NCBI GenBank assembly: GCA_020466095.1
Contig: CM035809.1
Span: 25,721,927-25,785,926, forward strand
Direction of reading: 5' to 3'
From: Chlorops oryzae
Lineage: Eukaryota > Arthropoda > Insecta > Diptera > Chloropidae
Length of the DNA stretch: 64,000 bases
The notes under the pieces were generated by a model. The model worked only from the letters and a program-made list of their open reading frames with translations. It did not search any database and was not told the DNA's origin. The translations under genes were made by a program, and so were the position numbers. Positions 37,050 through 47,476 of this stretch are shown here, one piece after another. The stretch's first letter is position 1. Each line of letters opens with the position of its first letter.

Positions 37050-38080
37050 AGTATACTTAAATACAAAATGTAAGGTGCTCACAGTACAATTTGTCGGCGT
37101 AGCACATCGGGCACATCCACTCCCCATTCGGCATGCTTTCCACTTGAACACAGTCGAAGTGGAACCAGCCAAATGGGCAAGTGGGATGGTCACACATGAC
37201 CATCGGCCCTACACCCTCCTGTAAAATAAAAGGAGAGATATTAAATATTAAATTTCTTAAATAGGAAAAATTTCCTGGTTTCACAGGCAGTAGCCACTTC
37301 CAGACGGCCCTAATGGGGATGGAATCCCCCGTTTTAGGGCCGCCTGCACTACGCCTGTGTTGCGCCTTAGACGACCGAACTCCGTTACCAACTTAGGCAA
37401 CGGAGTGGTGTCAACGACTACCACGCTATTTACCATGTTATCCAACGCTTTATGGTCGGGATGGTCGCACATGACCATCGGCCCTACACCCTCCTGTAAA
37501 ATAAAAGGAGAGATATTAAATATTAAATTTAAATTTCTTAAATAGGAAAAATTTCCTGGTTTCACAGGCAGTAGCCACTTCCAGACGGCCCTAATGGGGA
37601 TGGAATCCCCCGTTTTAGGGCTGCCTGCACTACGCCTGTGTTGCGCCTTAGACGACCGAACTCCGTTACCAACTTAGGCAACGGAGTGGTGTCAACGCCT
37701 ACCACGCTATGTACCATGTTATCGCACATAATCATCCGCCCTTCATAGTCTCCCTGTAAAATAAAAGGTACAGTATATTTTGTCGGCGTGGCACATCGGG
37801 CACAGCCACTCCCCATTCGGCATGATTTCCACTTGAACGCAGTCGAAGTGGAACCAGCCAAATGGGCAAGTGGGATGGTCGCACATGACCATCGGCCCTA
37901 CACCCTCCTGTAAAATAAAAGGAGAGATATTAAATATTAAATTTAAATTTCTTAAATAGGAAAAATTTCCTGGTTGCACAGACAGTAGCCACTTCCAGAC
38001 GGCCATACGGGGGATGGAATCCCCCGTTTTAGGGCCGCCTGTACTACGCCTGTGTTGCGCCTTAGCGTGGTTCACCACAG
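37050..38080 (-). pseudogene. Tandem array of ING-type PHD-finger exon copies (decayed)
   Basis: The minus strand contains repeated blocks of two coding pieces: one ending in a GPSGSGYCL segment and one reading GPMVMCDHPTCPFGWFHFDC, then NGEWLCPMCHADK or close variants. Together they spell the Cys4-His-Cys3 PHD finger of ING tumour-suppressor-type chromatin readers, which bind H3K4me3. PHD pieces lie at about 37,060-37,220, 37,440-37,500 (partial) and 37,745-37,910. Upstream pieces lie at about 37,285-37,440, 37,565-37,730 and 37,985-38,050. In two copies CTG TGC became CTG TGA, a stop. In all copies the GTAAGT donor after the CNQ motif is lost. One block fuses a second PHD exon (DYEGRMIMCDN) to the upstream exon. 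This looks like pseudogenic tandem duplication. Confidence 0.7.
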
Positions 38081-38197
38081 TTGAACATTTTCACCAAATC
38101 ATGCCATAACGCGCCAATATTTTTGTTAAAATCATTTTTGTATTTAATATTGTTTTTTATTTTAATAAATTTAATGAAAAACTTTGTATCTTTACAG

Positions 38198-38299
38198 ACG
38201 AGGATCTACAAAAAATGATACGAAATACCTTGCAAGCACAATTGGCTGCAGTTAAAACGACCAAAGTGGTTCTAAAAAAATTGGTAAGTTCAAAATTAA

Positions 38300-38342
<43 letters not shown>

Positions 38343-38432
38343 TTATTACAGAATAGAGCTAATAGATTTACACGAAAGCCGCCACAAACGGTGCGGCTGG
38401 AAGTGGTGATGCCCCAGCAGCAGCTGCCATAG
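38198..38432 (+). other. Two possible exons of unknown gene, flanking an (AT)n intron
   Basis: 38,198-38,283 follows TTTACAG and ends at GTAAGT. Read in phase it gives EDLQKMIRNTLQAQLAAVKT and a Lys-rich end. After an (AT)n intron (38,303-38,340), 38,352-38,432 follows ATTACAG and ends at TAG. I do not recognise the product. It may belong to the scrambled ING-like cluster around it. Confidence 0.3.
38303..38340. repeat. (AT)n microsatellite
   Basis: Nearly pure TA dinucleotide run of about 38 bp. Confidence 0.95.
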
Positions 38433-38554
38433 CAGCAGCCATTAAATGAGTTCCATTAATTAAAAAATAAAAAATAAACTTTAAATTTGTTTTCTTCCTT
38501 AGGCAAGAATCGTAAGTATATCGCGTTTGTGCGTCACCAGGAGATTCGATTTAG

Positions 38555-38650
38555 CCGTATGTCTGTCTGTATACAGTTTTCTTATCGAAGGAGAGATGGC
38601 TGTTTTGCAAAATTTGGTATACGTGCTCACGGGGACATGAGTAATAACAG
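38555..38650 (-). mobile_element. Fragment of the GACAGACG dispersed repeat
   Basis: Reverse complement of about 31,195-31,290: contains CTTATCGAAGGAG, AAATTTGGTATACGTGCTCA and CGGGGACATGAGTA. Truncated remnant. Confidence 0.65.
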
Positions 38651-39540
38651 GGCCCTTATCCTGCAGTTCGACTCGAAGTATGATTTTTTCCGATTAGAAC
38701 GTTTCATAATCTCTTCTCGTTAAATGTTATAAACATCTTTGGGCCCTCAGATTCAAAAATGAACTGGATCGGCCAATTTCAATGAAAATTGGAACTCTTT
38801 ATATTAAATACCTATAAATTATAGGTATAGTTAGATGATGGCAGGGCAGGGCAGAAGCTTAGAAATGTAATGCATCAGAGAATCGAATTAAAGCCGACAT
38901 AATCTTCTTTTTGTCCATGATGAGCAATATCGGGCTGTATTACTTGCATTTTCACGCTTACAACTGATCGTATGCGTGTCCTGTTAGGTCTCATGCATTT
39001 ACTGTAAGTCGCTTCCATTCCCTTCCAAATTTTAGTTCTAGCGCCCGCAGTAAAGATGAGGAATTACATATAGAACATACATTTTGCCAAATACAAATTT
39101 AATATTGTATGAAAAGAGCCTTCAAAAATTTTTGAAGCAAAGTGCAAGGATTGAAATGATTGATGCAATGATTAAAGCTCATTGAATAAATTGGCAATCA
39201 AATGCACTACCCTACATGCCTAAACATTTCAGTGAAATTCAACGGTAGTTGCAAGGAGGAAGTTGTAGACGCTAAAATTATAATTCTAGGAAAAGAGAGC
39301 AAAGTTTCGATTTAAAATTAATCTGAAACAAAGCAGGGTAATACTTGATAGGAAATATATGCAATCTTTTCTCTTAAATTTCATTGTTTTTCCCTTTCGT
39401 ACATCCTTTTTGGCAAGGATTACGCAAATTATTGCATCTTTTCTTTTCAAAACACATTTAGGTTTATCCCCAAAATTCAATATTCTTTAAAATCAAAATT
39501 GACTCATTCATTGAGCTTTTTTGGCTAAATTGGAATCTAA

Positions 39541-39770
39541 CTTGCATTTACATTCCTAAAATGGAGGGGCGCCGCAACAAATTTTGCATTCTCTTCAGCA
39601 AAATGGCACGGGCAACACCGTATAAACGTAAGTCTAATAGTTTTATTTTTATTCTATTATATTTAATACTATGTAATACTATGTTTTATTATATGTTTAA
39701 TGTTATGCTTCCCTTTTTCAGGAAAATTGAAAATAATTACCGAGGAAGGCAAGTAATATTGGTAAGTTGA
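39541..39770 (+). pseudogene. Duplicated gene fragment, unit 2 (exon 1-2 pieces)
   Basis: ATGGAGGGGCGCCGCAACAA opens a short exon that contains an ATG GCA CGG GCA ACA start and ends at GTAAGTCT (about 39,628). The next piece follows CCTTTTTCAG (about 39,721), ends at GTAAGTTG, and stops in frame at TAA. Parallel to 35,938-36,240 and 40,480-40,665. Function unknown. Confidence 0.4.
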
Positions 39771-39930
39771 ATCAAAAACTTTTTACTTTTAAATTAAAAT
39801 TAAATTAAAAGAAAGTGCAATACACACGCACCGGAATGCGTGCGCATGTATTGGTGCTAGAAAGCAGCCTCTTTTGGATGCTTTGGTTTTTGTCCGAACT
39901 TTGAACTAGAACCAAGGCAGTTGCAAAAAG

Positions 39931-40368
39931 TGCACTCACAGCACCAACCAGAAAGATTTGACCACAGATGAAGCCAATTCCGAAGATGGCATTATTGAAC
40001 TACTATTGGAAGGTCTCGACAGCCAAAGCACTCGCAGCACCAACCAGCAAGATGTGGAAAAAGATGATACCAATTCCGAAGATGGCACTATTCGATTGTT
40101 ATTCGAAGGTCTGGACAACGAAAGCACTCACAGCACCAACTAGGAAGATCCAGAATATATAAGAAACTGTAAGGTAACAGATAGTCAATTACACAAAGAA
40201 ATGTATTGCGAAGTATGCGAAGAAAGTTTAAAACATCCACTTTACTTTAAATTACATTTAAAAATTAAGAAACACAAAAAAAAAAATAAGAACAGAACTA
40301 AGGGAAATATAGAAAAACCACAACCTATTAAAAAAAACTATTGTTGTTCATACTTCTTTATTCATTAA
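39931..40368 (+). pseudogene. Acidic 35-aa-repeat plus C2H2-finger ORF interrupted by one in-frame TAG
   Basis: The frame carries two tandem repeats of about 35 residues with the core STNQ-D...NSEDG-I--LL-EGLD. The third repeat begins STN and then meets TAG at 40,141-40,143, where the other copies have CAG (Gln). The same frame then stays open to TAA at 40,366-40,368 and includes CEVCEESLKHPLYF followed by HLKIKKH, a plausible zinc finger, with a Lys-rich tail. A single C-to-T nonsense change would explain it. No clear ATG or promoter is seen. It lies among the ING-like fragments, and no homolog is recognised. Confidence 0.45.
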
Positions 40369-40479
40369 AATCAAAAGTGAATCATTCAGTGAGCAAATCT
40401 GAAGGACAAACAAATTCCACCTGTAAATTTGTTTTGGGGTAAATTAGAATCTAATTTGCACTTAGATTCCCAAAATGGA

Positions 40480-41665
40480 GAGGCGCCGCAACAAATTTTG
40501 CATTCAATCGAGATCAAACCATGGCACGAGTAGAACCATTCAAAAGTAAGTTCAATATTGTTTTATATATATATTTATAATACGTAATATATATTTAATG
40601 TTTTCTTTACTTTTTCAGAAGCCAACAAAACGAAAACAAATATGCCAGAAAGTTTGATCAGTAAGTTGATTTAACTTCGAAAAAATAATAATTTTAATTT
40701 ACAAAATAAAAAATAAAAAGAAAGTCAATGCACACGCACCGGAATGCGTGCGTATGTATTGGTGGTAAAAAGCAGCGCCTTTTGGATGCTTTGGTTTTTG
40801 TCCGAACTTTGAACAAGAACCAAGGCAGTTGCAAAAAGTGCTGCATACCTTTAGGTTTCGCAATTTTTTAATGCAAATTTTAATTTTTCCTATTTTGCAG
40901 AAACCAAACGCGCTAGATATGGTAAGTAAAATGATAAATATTTTTAACAATTTTTCAGCTGTACATGAATGATTCATTATTGAATGAATGCATCAAATAA
41001 AAAAAAAAAAATCATTTACAGTAATGCTATTTTTTCACATTATTTGGAAATATTTTTTTAAATTTTGGTTTCTTTACTTTTCAGATAAAAGCACAATAGA
41101 CGGAACAACAAATATTTTGAAGGCAGCAGCGCTAAAGTTGCTTGCAGTCCATAAAGGTAAGTAACATTTTAAATTTACATACAAATTATAAAGTATTTAA
41201 ATGTTTTAAAATTTTTTTACAGCGTTGGAGAAAATTTCAGTCGGCGTAGGCGTTGGCAACGGAGTTCGGTCGTCTAAGACGCAACACAGCAGTAGTTCAG
41301 TCGGTCCTAAAACGGGAGATTCCATCCCCCGTAGGGCCGTCTGGAAGTGGCTACTGTCTGTGCAACCAGGTAAGTTCTCCTGTTTCGGAAATTTAAGTTT
41401 AATATCTGTTCTTTTATTTTACAGGATGGTGTAGGGCCGATGGTCATGTGCGACCATCCCACTTGCCCATTTGGCTGGTTCCACTTCGACTGCGTTCAAG
41501 TGGAAACCACGCCGAATGGGGAGTGGCTGTGCCCGATATGCTACGCCGACAAAATTTACTGTGAGTACCTTAAATTTCGTTTTATTTTACAGGCCGACTA
41601 TGAAGGGCGGATGATTATGTGCGATAATCCTACTTGCCCATTCGGCTGGTTTCAAATTGATTGAT
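40480..41665 (+). pseudogene. ING-like PHD-finger gene, best-preserved copy (unit 3), frame probably broken
   Basis: Possible exons with consensus splice sites: about 40,521-40,549 (MARVEPFK), 40,619-40,661, 40,901-40,920, 41,085-41,157, 41,222-41,370, 41,426-41,561, 41,592-41,664. The fifth ends in GPSGSGYCLCNQ before GTAAGT. The sixth reads DGVGPMVMCDHPTCPFGW, then FHFDCVQVE and GEWLCPICYADK, completing a Cys4-His-Cys3 ING-type PHD finger. The first four exons join in one frame, but that frame enters exon five out of register with the PHD frame, where an in-frame TAG precedes the finger. A further PHD exon (DYEGRMIMCDNPTCPFGWFQ) loses the His and stops. Likely a decayed paralog of an ING protein. 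An intact parent gene is not in the window. Confidence 0.6.
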
Positions 41666-44330
41666 GCGAAGTTGAAACCATGTCCCATGAAATTCGTTTG
41701 TTTGCAGCAATTCATGGAAGTATTAGCAGTGAATAAACTTTTCCAACCTACCATTTGTAATATCAACGACCAAAAATATTAACACTCAATAAAATACATC
41801 AACCATTTTTTGCAATATTAACCATCGAAAATTTTACAAATGAACCAATTTTTCAAACACATTTGTGGAAGGAACAACTATTTTAATTGAAAATCGGATT
41901 GCTTTTCAAATAAATTGTCCATTTTTTATATTCTAATTTCTAATAATTTCGTGTCTTCTTATATGTAAGTCCGCATAAAGCTAATGAGAATTGTAGAAAA
42001 ATATTTATATGCACTAATACTTTCATTGTTTGATATGACATGACTTCAGATTTTTCTGAAATTCTTAACAAGTTCTTACTTTCGTTTGCCCTACATATCA
42101 CTAATTTATAAATATGATTCCATTTTCATATAAACAAAGAAAATAAATGTAACAACAACTTTATATTATTATTTTTTTACAGTTCGGTAACAACCAAATG
42201 TAAGACTTATTCTATGATATACATATAAATAAATCTTACGATTTAAGAGATTTTTTTTTCAATTTTGATGTAAGTATTAGAAAATAAGTCTTATTTTATA
42301 TGTTGAAAAAATTAGAAATTAATAATTAAATCTCAATTTTTAAATAAAAATTGCAAATTAAGGTTTTTCAATTATTTTTAGGTATTTCATAAAAAACCAA
42401 TAACTTTGGTGTATCTCAAGTTTCTGTAGAACAAATAGTGCCCAATGATTTTGTTCGGTAAAAAAGCAATGTCATAATTATTATTTTCGATTCCCTGGTA
42501 ACAACGTTTTTCTTTCTTAGTAACAGTTCCATTTTTTTCTAGATCAAAAATTCTTATGGACGCTTAAAATGGAATCTCTGCGGATGAATTAGTTTTCATG
42601 AAAAACAGTCTGAATTTGTGCAAAAAACACTAATGAATCAATTTATAAATATCATATTCCAAAAAATAAAAGATTGCCAAAACAACTTCAGACCAGGGTT
42701 GGAACTTTACTGCAATTGAAGTAGATCTACTGCGATTTTTTGAAAATTTTGACATCTACTGCGACACAGTGTTGCCAGTACTTCAGAACCGATTTCCCTC
42801 GAAAAGCTAAACAAAAATACCGCGTTTTTTCCCTCAGTGACCGATAGAAATTTCAACCACGAAAATCCTCAAACAAAAAACATATTTCCGTAATAAAATG
42901 TTGGATCATCAAAGCTATATTTCTTAACATTAAAACCTTAAGTGTAGCTGCGTAAAATTTACATATTGTTATTTTATAGAAATTGGCTACGATAAATCAT
43001 GAAAAGGCCTCCAAGACACACTTTACTATTAATGGCAAGTTGGTGGAGAGATTTTAAAGACCATTAAGGGCCTCATTTTTGTTCAATTTCTTCATGTTAA
43101 GATAAACTGCCCTTTTTGCCAAACCCCTAATTATAATTGTATGATGTCTTAGCAGACATCAAATAACTCCGTTTAGGTTCAGTGTTCTAATTTAGAAAAA
43201 CTGACTTTCATTTCATTCCTTACATAGGTAGTTCAATATTTTATAGTGTGGTAAGTATATGTTATCTTATATTAAATGCATAATACCTTACAATATTATA
43301 GGCGATCGCTTAAGTTTTTGGAGAGGCTTGTTTATTATCCATAGACCAAGCATACATGAAAATTTGAGTTTATGTCCATTTGAATTTCAGGTGAATTTTG
43401 CCACGCCACTTTCTAATTTTTGAAAATTCTTTTACAACCCCAAATGTGAAATATTAGAATATGATATATGTATATAATATTTAACAATGAAATACGTACT
43501 AAAATGTTTCGTTATCACATCCACAGTTCGAGCTATGCTTCTGCGAGCGTCTCGGCTCGATTGACAAATGCTCGATACGTAATAAGGTCTGTTAGCGAGC
43601 CAATTCATCAACCAACATTACCACATACGATCGAGCATTGCATCGAGCCGAGCTGCTCGCAGAGAAGCATGTCTTCGAATGTGCAATGATCCACTAGGGC
43701 ATTTGTTTCGAATTGCAAAAATCCCTCTATCGTATTCAACAAAGCAAAGAAAATCCCCCTTTCCCTTTTGCCATACTATTTGGTGCAAAAGTTCCCTCAA
43801 AATGAGGCAAATGATCCCTCAACTTGCATTTTGCACTGCTGCGACACTGCGAAAAGCTTAAAATCAACTGCGATTTTCGTCCCTGGTGTCACTCGATTTT
43901 TTTGTCAAACCAAACTCCTAACGATAACTACCAAAAAAGTACCAATTTTGGCTATACATTATCAACACCGCAATTCTATTTGTAACAAAGATACTATTGT
44001 TGTCCTTGTTTAACATCTTGGATTTTCCATTTAAGGTTATATGTCGCAATATTAACAGTTTGACAGCTGATATAACAGAAAAAAATCTTGCCAAAAATTT
44101 TCGCTGAACATGGGAAGACGCGCAATACGTAGAAATATTTACATGAAATGTACTTTTTGTTTATTTTTTCTTTTTATTTGAAAAGAATAAAATATATTTT
44201 TGTTATAAAAAAAAGATTTGTAATGATTTTTATTTTTACTGCGCAAAATTCAAATCTAGTGCCCTTTTTTTTGTTAAAACTGCTGCACTTTCTTCTTCGC
44301 CAGGTTCCAGCCCTGCTTCAGACTAGAGCT
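41666..44330. other. Intergenic repeat-rich DNA, no gene seen
   Basis: Contains a decayed GACAGACG-type repeat (about 43,030-43,440) and a 60-bp inverted repeat (43,522-43,684). Weak terminal similarity between CAGGGTTGGAACT near 42,697 and its complement near 44,305 suggests a large degraded TIR element enclosing the region. Open frames have no recognised domain. Confidence 0.4.
43522..43684. repeat. Inverted repeat with ~60-bp arms
   Basis: The left arm (43,522-43,581) contains GCTTCTGCGAGCGTCTCGGC; the right arm (43,626-43,684) contains near-complementary GAGCCGAGCTGCTCGCAGAG. The loop is about 44 bp. GC-richer than the surroundings. Confidence 0.75.
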
Positions 44331-44336
44331 GGAGAA

Positions 44337-44520
44337 CTATCGATAGTTGCGACCATCGATAGTCCGAACCATTGTTAGTATCGATAGTAATATCGGGAGA
44401 TATATTTTAAATTTAAAACTAACTTGGCTGGCAAATTGCTAGTGATTTCAATCAAGCATGTTTGAGCTGTTTAACAATTAAATATCCAGCATTTAAAAGT
44501 TTTTCGGCTCTACGCAAATG
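44337..44520 (-). repeat. Inverted fragment of large repeat unit A/B (TATCGATA block)
   Basis: Reverse complement of about 3,150-3,310. It carries TATCGATA at 44,338-44,345 and 44,379-44,386, the AAGCATGTTTGAGCTGTTTA segment, and the AATATCCAGCATTTAAAAG segment. Shows that the unit, or an element inside it, is dispersed. Confidence 0.75.
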
Positions 44521-44830
44521 TGCAGGAAGAAAATTTCCTAAACATATGCAACAAAATCTAAGAAGTACTTTGAGTTACTTCTGATACTTCAACGAATACG
44601 CAGATTAAAAAGCAATCGAACATGCAGGGTTGCATTTAAATCATACATTTTCTATATTTCTGTCGATCTGTAATCGAAATTTCAACTCTGATTTCCTTTC
44701 TTCACAAGAACGAGCTCCATACTTCCTGCATATCTGCGTAGAGCCCATTTTTATTTAAAAATTAATGGTGTTCCTATGATAAAAACTTCGAAATCTTAAG
44801 CCTTTCTTACTTAATTTTCCATACTTCGTA

Positions 44831-45281
44831 TAAAAGCTAGTACACAAAGGTAGAGGAATTTGACATTCATACAAATATGAATGGGACAATTCCTTCGCGA
44901 AATGCAAAGAAATTACAGCTCAAATTAATTCCTTCGGCTAGTACACAAGAGTGAAAAAAAGAGCGAAGGAATTTGACGTTGCGTTTACTTTAAAAATTGT
45001 CAACAGATGGCGCTGAAGTGAATTTCTTCGCCATTTATTTGCCGATTTTAATTAATTGCGAAGGAATTTCGACATAAGCAGCTGATTCCATCGGAAAAAT
45101 ATGGAGAACGGTTATAATGACTTCGAATATTAAAATTATTAAGCTTTCAAACAGCTCATGTATTTGTATTCAAATTTACCGCCCTATGTTATCTGTCAAT
45201 CTGACATTCCTTCGCGGAAATAAAATTTATTCAGCCTCCATTCTGCCAATGAATTCCTTTGCCTCTGTGTACTAGCTTTAA
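44831..45281. mobile_element. 0.45-kb TIR element, AAAGCTAGTACACA family
   Basis: The left end AAAGCTAGTACACAAAGG and the right end (reverse-complemented AAAGCTAGTACACAGAGG) are followed inward by AGGAATT. An internal extra copy of the end, GGCTAGTACACAAGAG at about 44,938, suggests a nested or tandem structure. Non-coding. Confidence 0.8.
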
Positions 45282-45304
45282 AGAAGAACAACTCATACTT
45301 CAGA

Positions 45305-45535
45305 ATGAGCACGGCCACCGACTTCAAAAGGGCATATTTTGAAGAATATAAGAAGAGTCAATATGGTATCACTCTCACACTCCATGAGGTTGTAGCTAAT
45401 TTACTTTCTTGCCTTTCATGTGCAAGTATTTACTGCATACTTGAGTATAGACCATTATTGGAAACCATTGCGCTCGTTTACACCAAGTATTACAGTATGG
45501 GAAAGCCTGTCAAAATGCTATTTGGCTCCAAATGA
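45305..45535 (+). CDS. Orphan 76-aa ORF, possible membrane segment
   Basis: ATG at 45,305 to TGA, 24 bp after the end of a TIR element. The product starts MSTATDFKRAYFEEYKKS and has a hydrophobic stretch (VVANLLSCLSCASIYCILEY) and a basic C-terminus (GKPVKMLFGSK). I recognise no family, and no splice-site evidence or second exon was found. It could be a chance frame or a gene remnant. Confidence 0.2.
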   Translation: MSTATDFKRAYFEEYKKSQYGITLTLHEVVANLLSCLSCASIYCILEYRPLLETIALVYTKYYSMGKPVKMLFGSK

Positions 45536-47476
45536 TGTGTGTGAAGTTGAGTAAAAATCAGCTGACTGTCAAAAATAAGTCGAAGAATTTACGATTTTTA
45601 AAACATGCACGTAGCTTTATATTTTGACTCCTTATTAAGTAATAATTGAAGTTGCAAACAACAAAGGAGAGATGCTCCTTCAATTTAGAGTACATTTGAG
45701 TATCTGCAAGGACCCCCGCAAATCAGTATTCAATATTCGTTTAAATTGAACGATTTTCAGTCAGCGTATGCACAAATACTTTTCTAAGCGCAAATGCTTT
45801 TATCGATAACTGACCGATGCTACTCAAAAAGAGTTCTTAAAACATAATAAAACCAAATATAAAGCAAGATATTATTCGACATGAGATTAAGGAGAGTTTT
45901 ATTATATTTTTCAAAATATTCATGTTTCAAAAGTAAAAAAAGTAAGGGTGTCCATAGTAAATGCGAACCAGACCATAGTTTATACCCTACACAGATAAAC
46001 AGCTATATATTTTTTAATCGGAGGCTAAAACAAAGCTCAAATTCCTTATTTCACAAAAATGTGTCGAAAGCTTGTGACTTTACACAATTCAGATGATTTT
46101 TGAGGCAGACTCTAACGCTGGAGGTACCCCTAAAAATCGGCCGATTAAATCAACTTTTGTAGAGGATGTCAACGATTAAAAAATAAGTATTTATGCCGTC
46201 TTTGTTTCAAGCGCCATCTGAATTTTGGGTGTAAAATTCAATTTTCGAATAACGCTTTTTGGCGCGGCCACTTTTCTATATTTGGAATCTACATTTTATG
46301 CCCTTAACTAAGTCCAAATAATTAATTCCACTATGTATTTCAAAAAATTTTGGTTTTAGGGCAGCATTTATAAGTATTATAAAAAACCCTACAACGAAGG
46401 GATATCTTTGAAAATCAGACAGACAGAAAGTCTCATTTCTAAAAGCTAAACGTTCAAATTGTAGGCGGTTACTATTTTCACCATCGATTTGCACTATTGA
46501 CTCGTTCCATTTGGCACCATCTGTTGTCCATGGATGCCGCACTAGCGTCTAAATTAAACAAGACCAAAAACTCGGAAATCAGTTTTTTGTAGTACGTGAA
46601 TTTTCTATTACTAAAAAGAAAAAATAAATGTTAAAATAAATTCTACAGCTTAAAATGGTACAAACATTCTTAAAAAAGCTTTATAATATCTGATTTTCTC
46701 TGTTTATAAATGAAAAAAAATCCCTTAAAAAAACTAACTCGCTTGTATGTGCCCAATTTTAGAGACGACAGCAATGCCCAAAGAGGCATTGTGGTGATTG
46801 CCTGGTATGCCGTGTGGTTGTTGTTGCCTTTGTTGAATTGCCTATTAGCTCGTTTCTCAAACTGTAATACTTGGTTTACACATACCGTCAACATCGTTCA
46901 ACAAAATGATTTGAGAAAATGATTGCGGGGAGAAAACCCTCTCCATCGCTCCCACACGATTGTTAACAATTTTGACCATTAACGGGCGATTAGTCGTTTT
47001 AATGAATTTTTCGACGCATTTTCACAACGATTTTTTCAAATTCCCTTTTGAAAATTCTTTGTTGTTCACACACTTTGCAAGCACGATTATACTTTTTTGT
47101 TTTTTTATGACAATTCTTTATTGGATTTAGGAATTAAGTACTGTATACCAAATAGGTGGACATTTTAAAATTATAAATTAAATTGGAATGGATTAACACT
47201 GTATAAAGAATTTTCGATCAATTTTGAAAATTTTTCCGTTCTACAAGGCGGTAAATATTGTCAAAAATGGCAGGAAATCGACGACATGGTAGTAAAAATT
47301 TTGACCGCTCATTTGGCCTCCTCCCTTGCCTCAAACCAAAAATCGAGTTTGTTGAACAAATGCCATGTAAACGGGGGCTTAATAGGCACTTATATTTGCA
47401 GCCGGCAATTGGAGGATTTAAGGCAGGTGCTTAGTTTTTATTATTATTTTCCAAAATTATTCGAAGATTATGCAAA
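45536..47476. other. Intergenic DNA upstream of janA, no gene seen
   Basis: Includes a fragment of the GACAGACG-type repeat at about 45,940-46,440 (AAGTAAGGGTGT, GGTACCCCTAAAAATCGG) without its microsatellite. The rest is AT-rich. The janA promoter must lie near the right end but no clear core element was seen. Confidence 0.4.
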
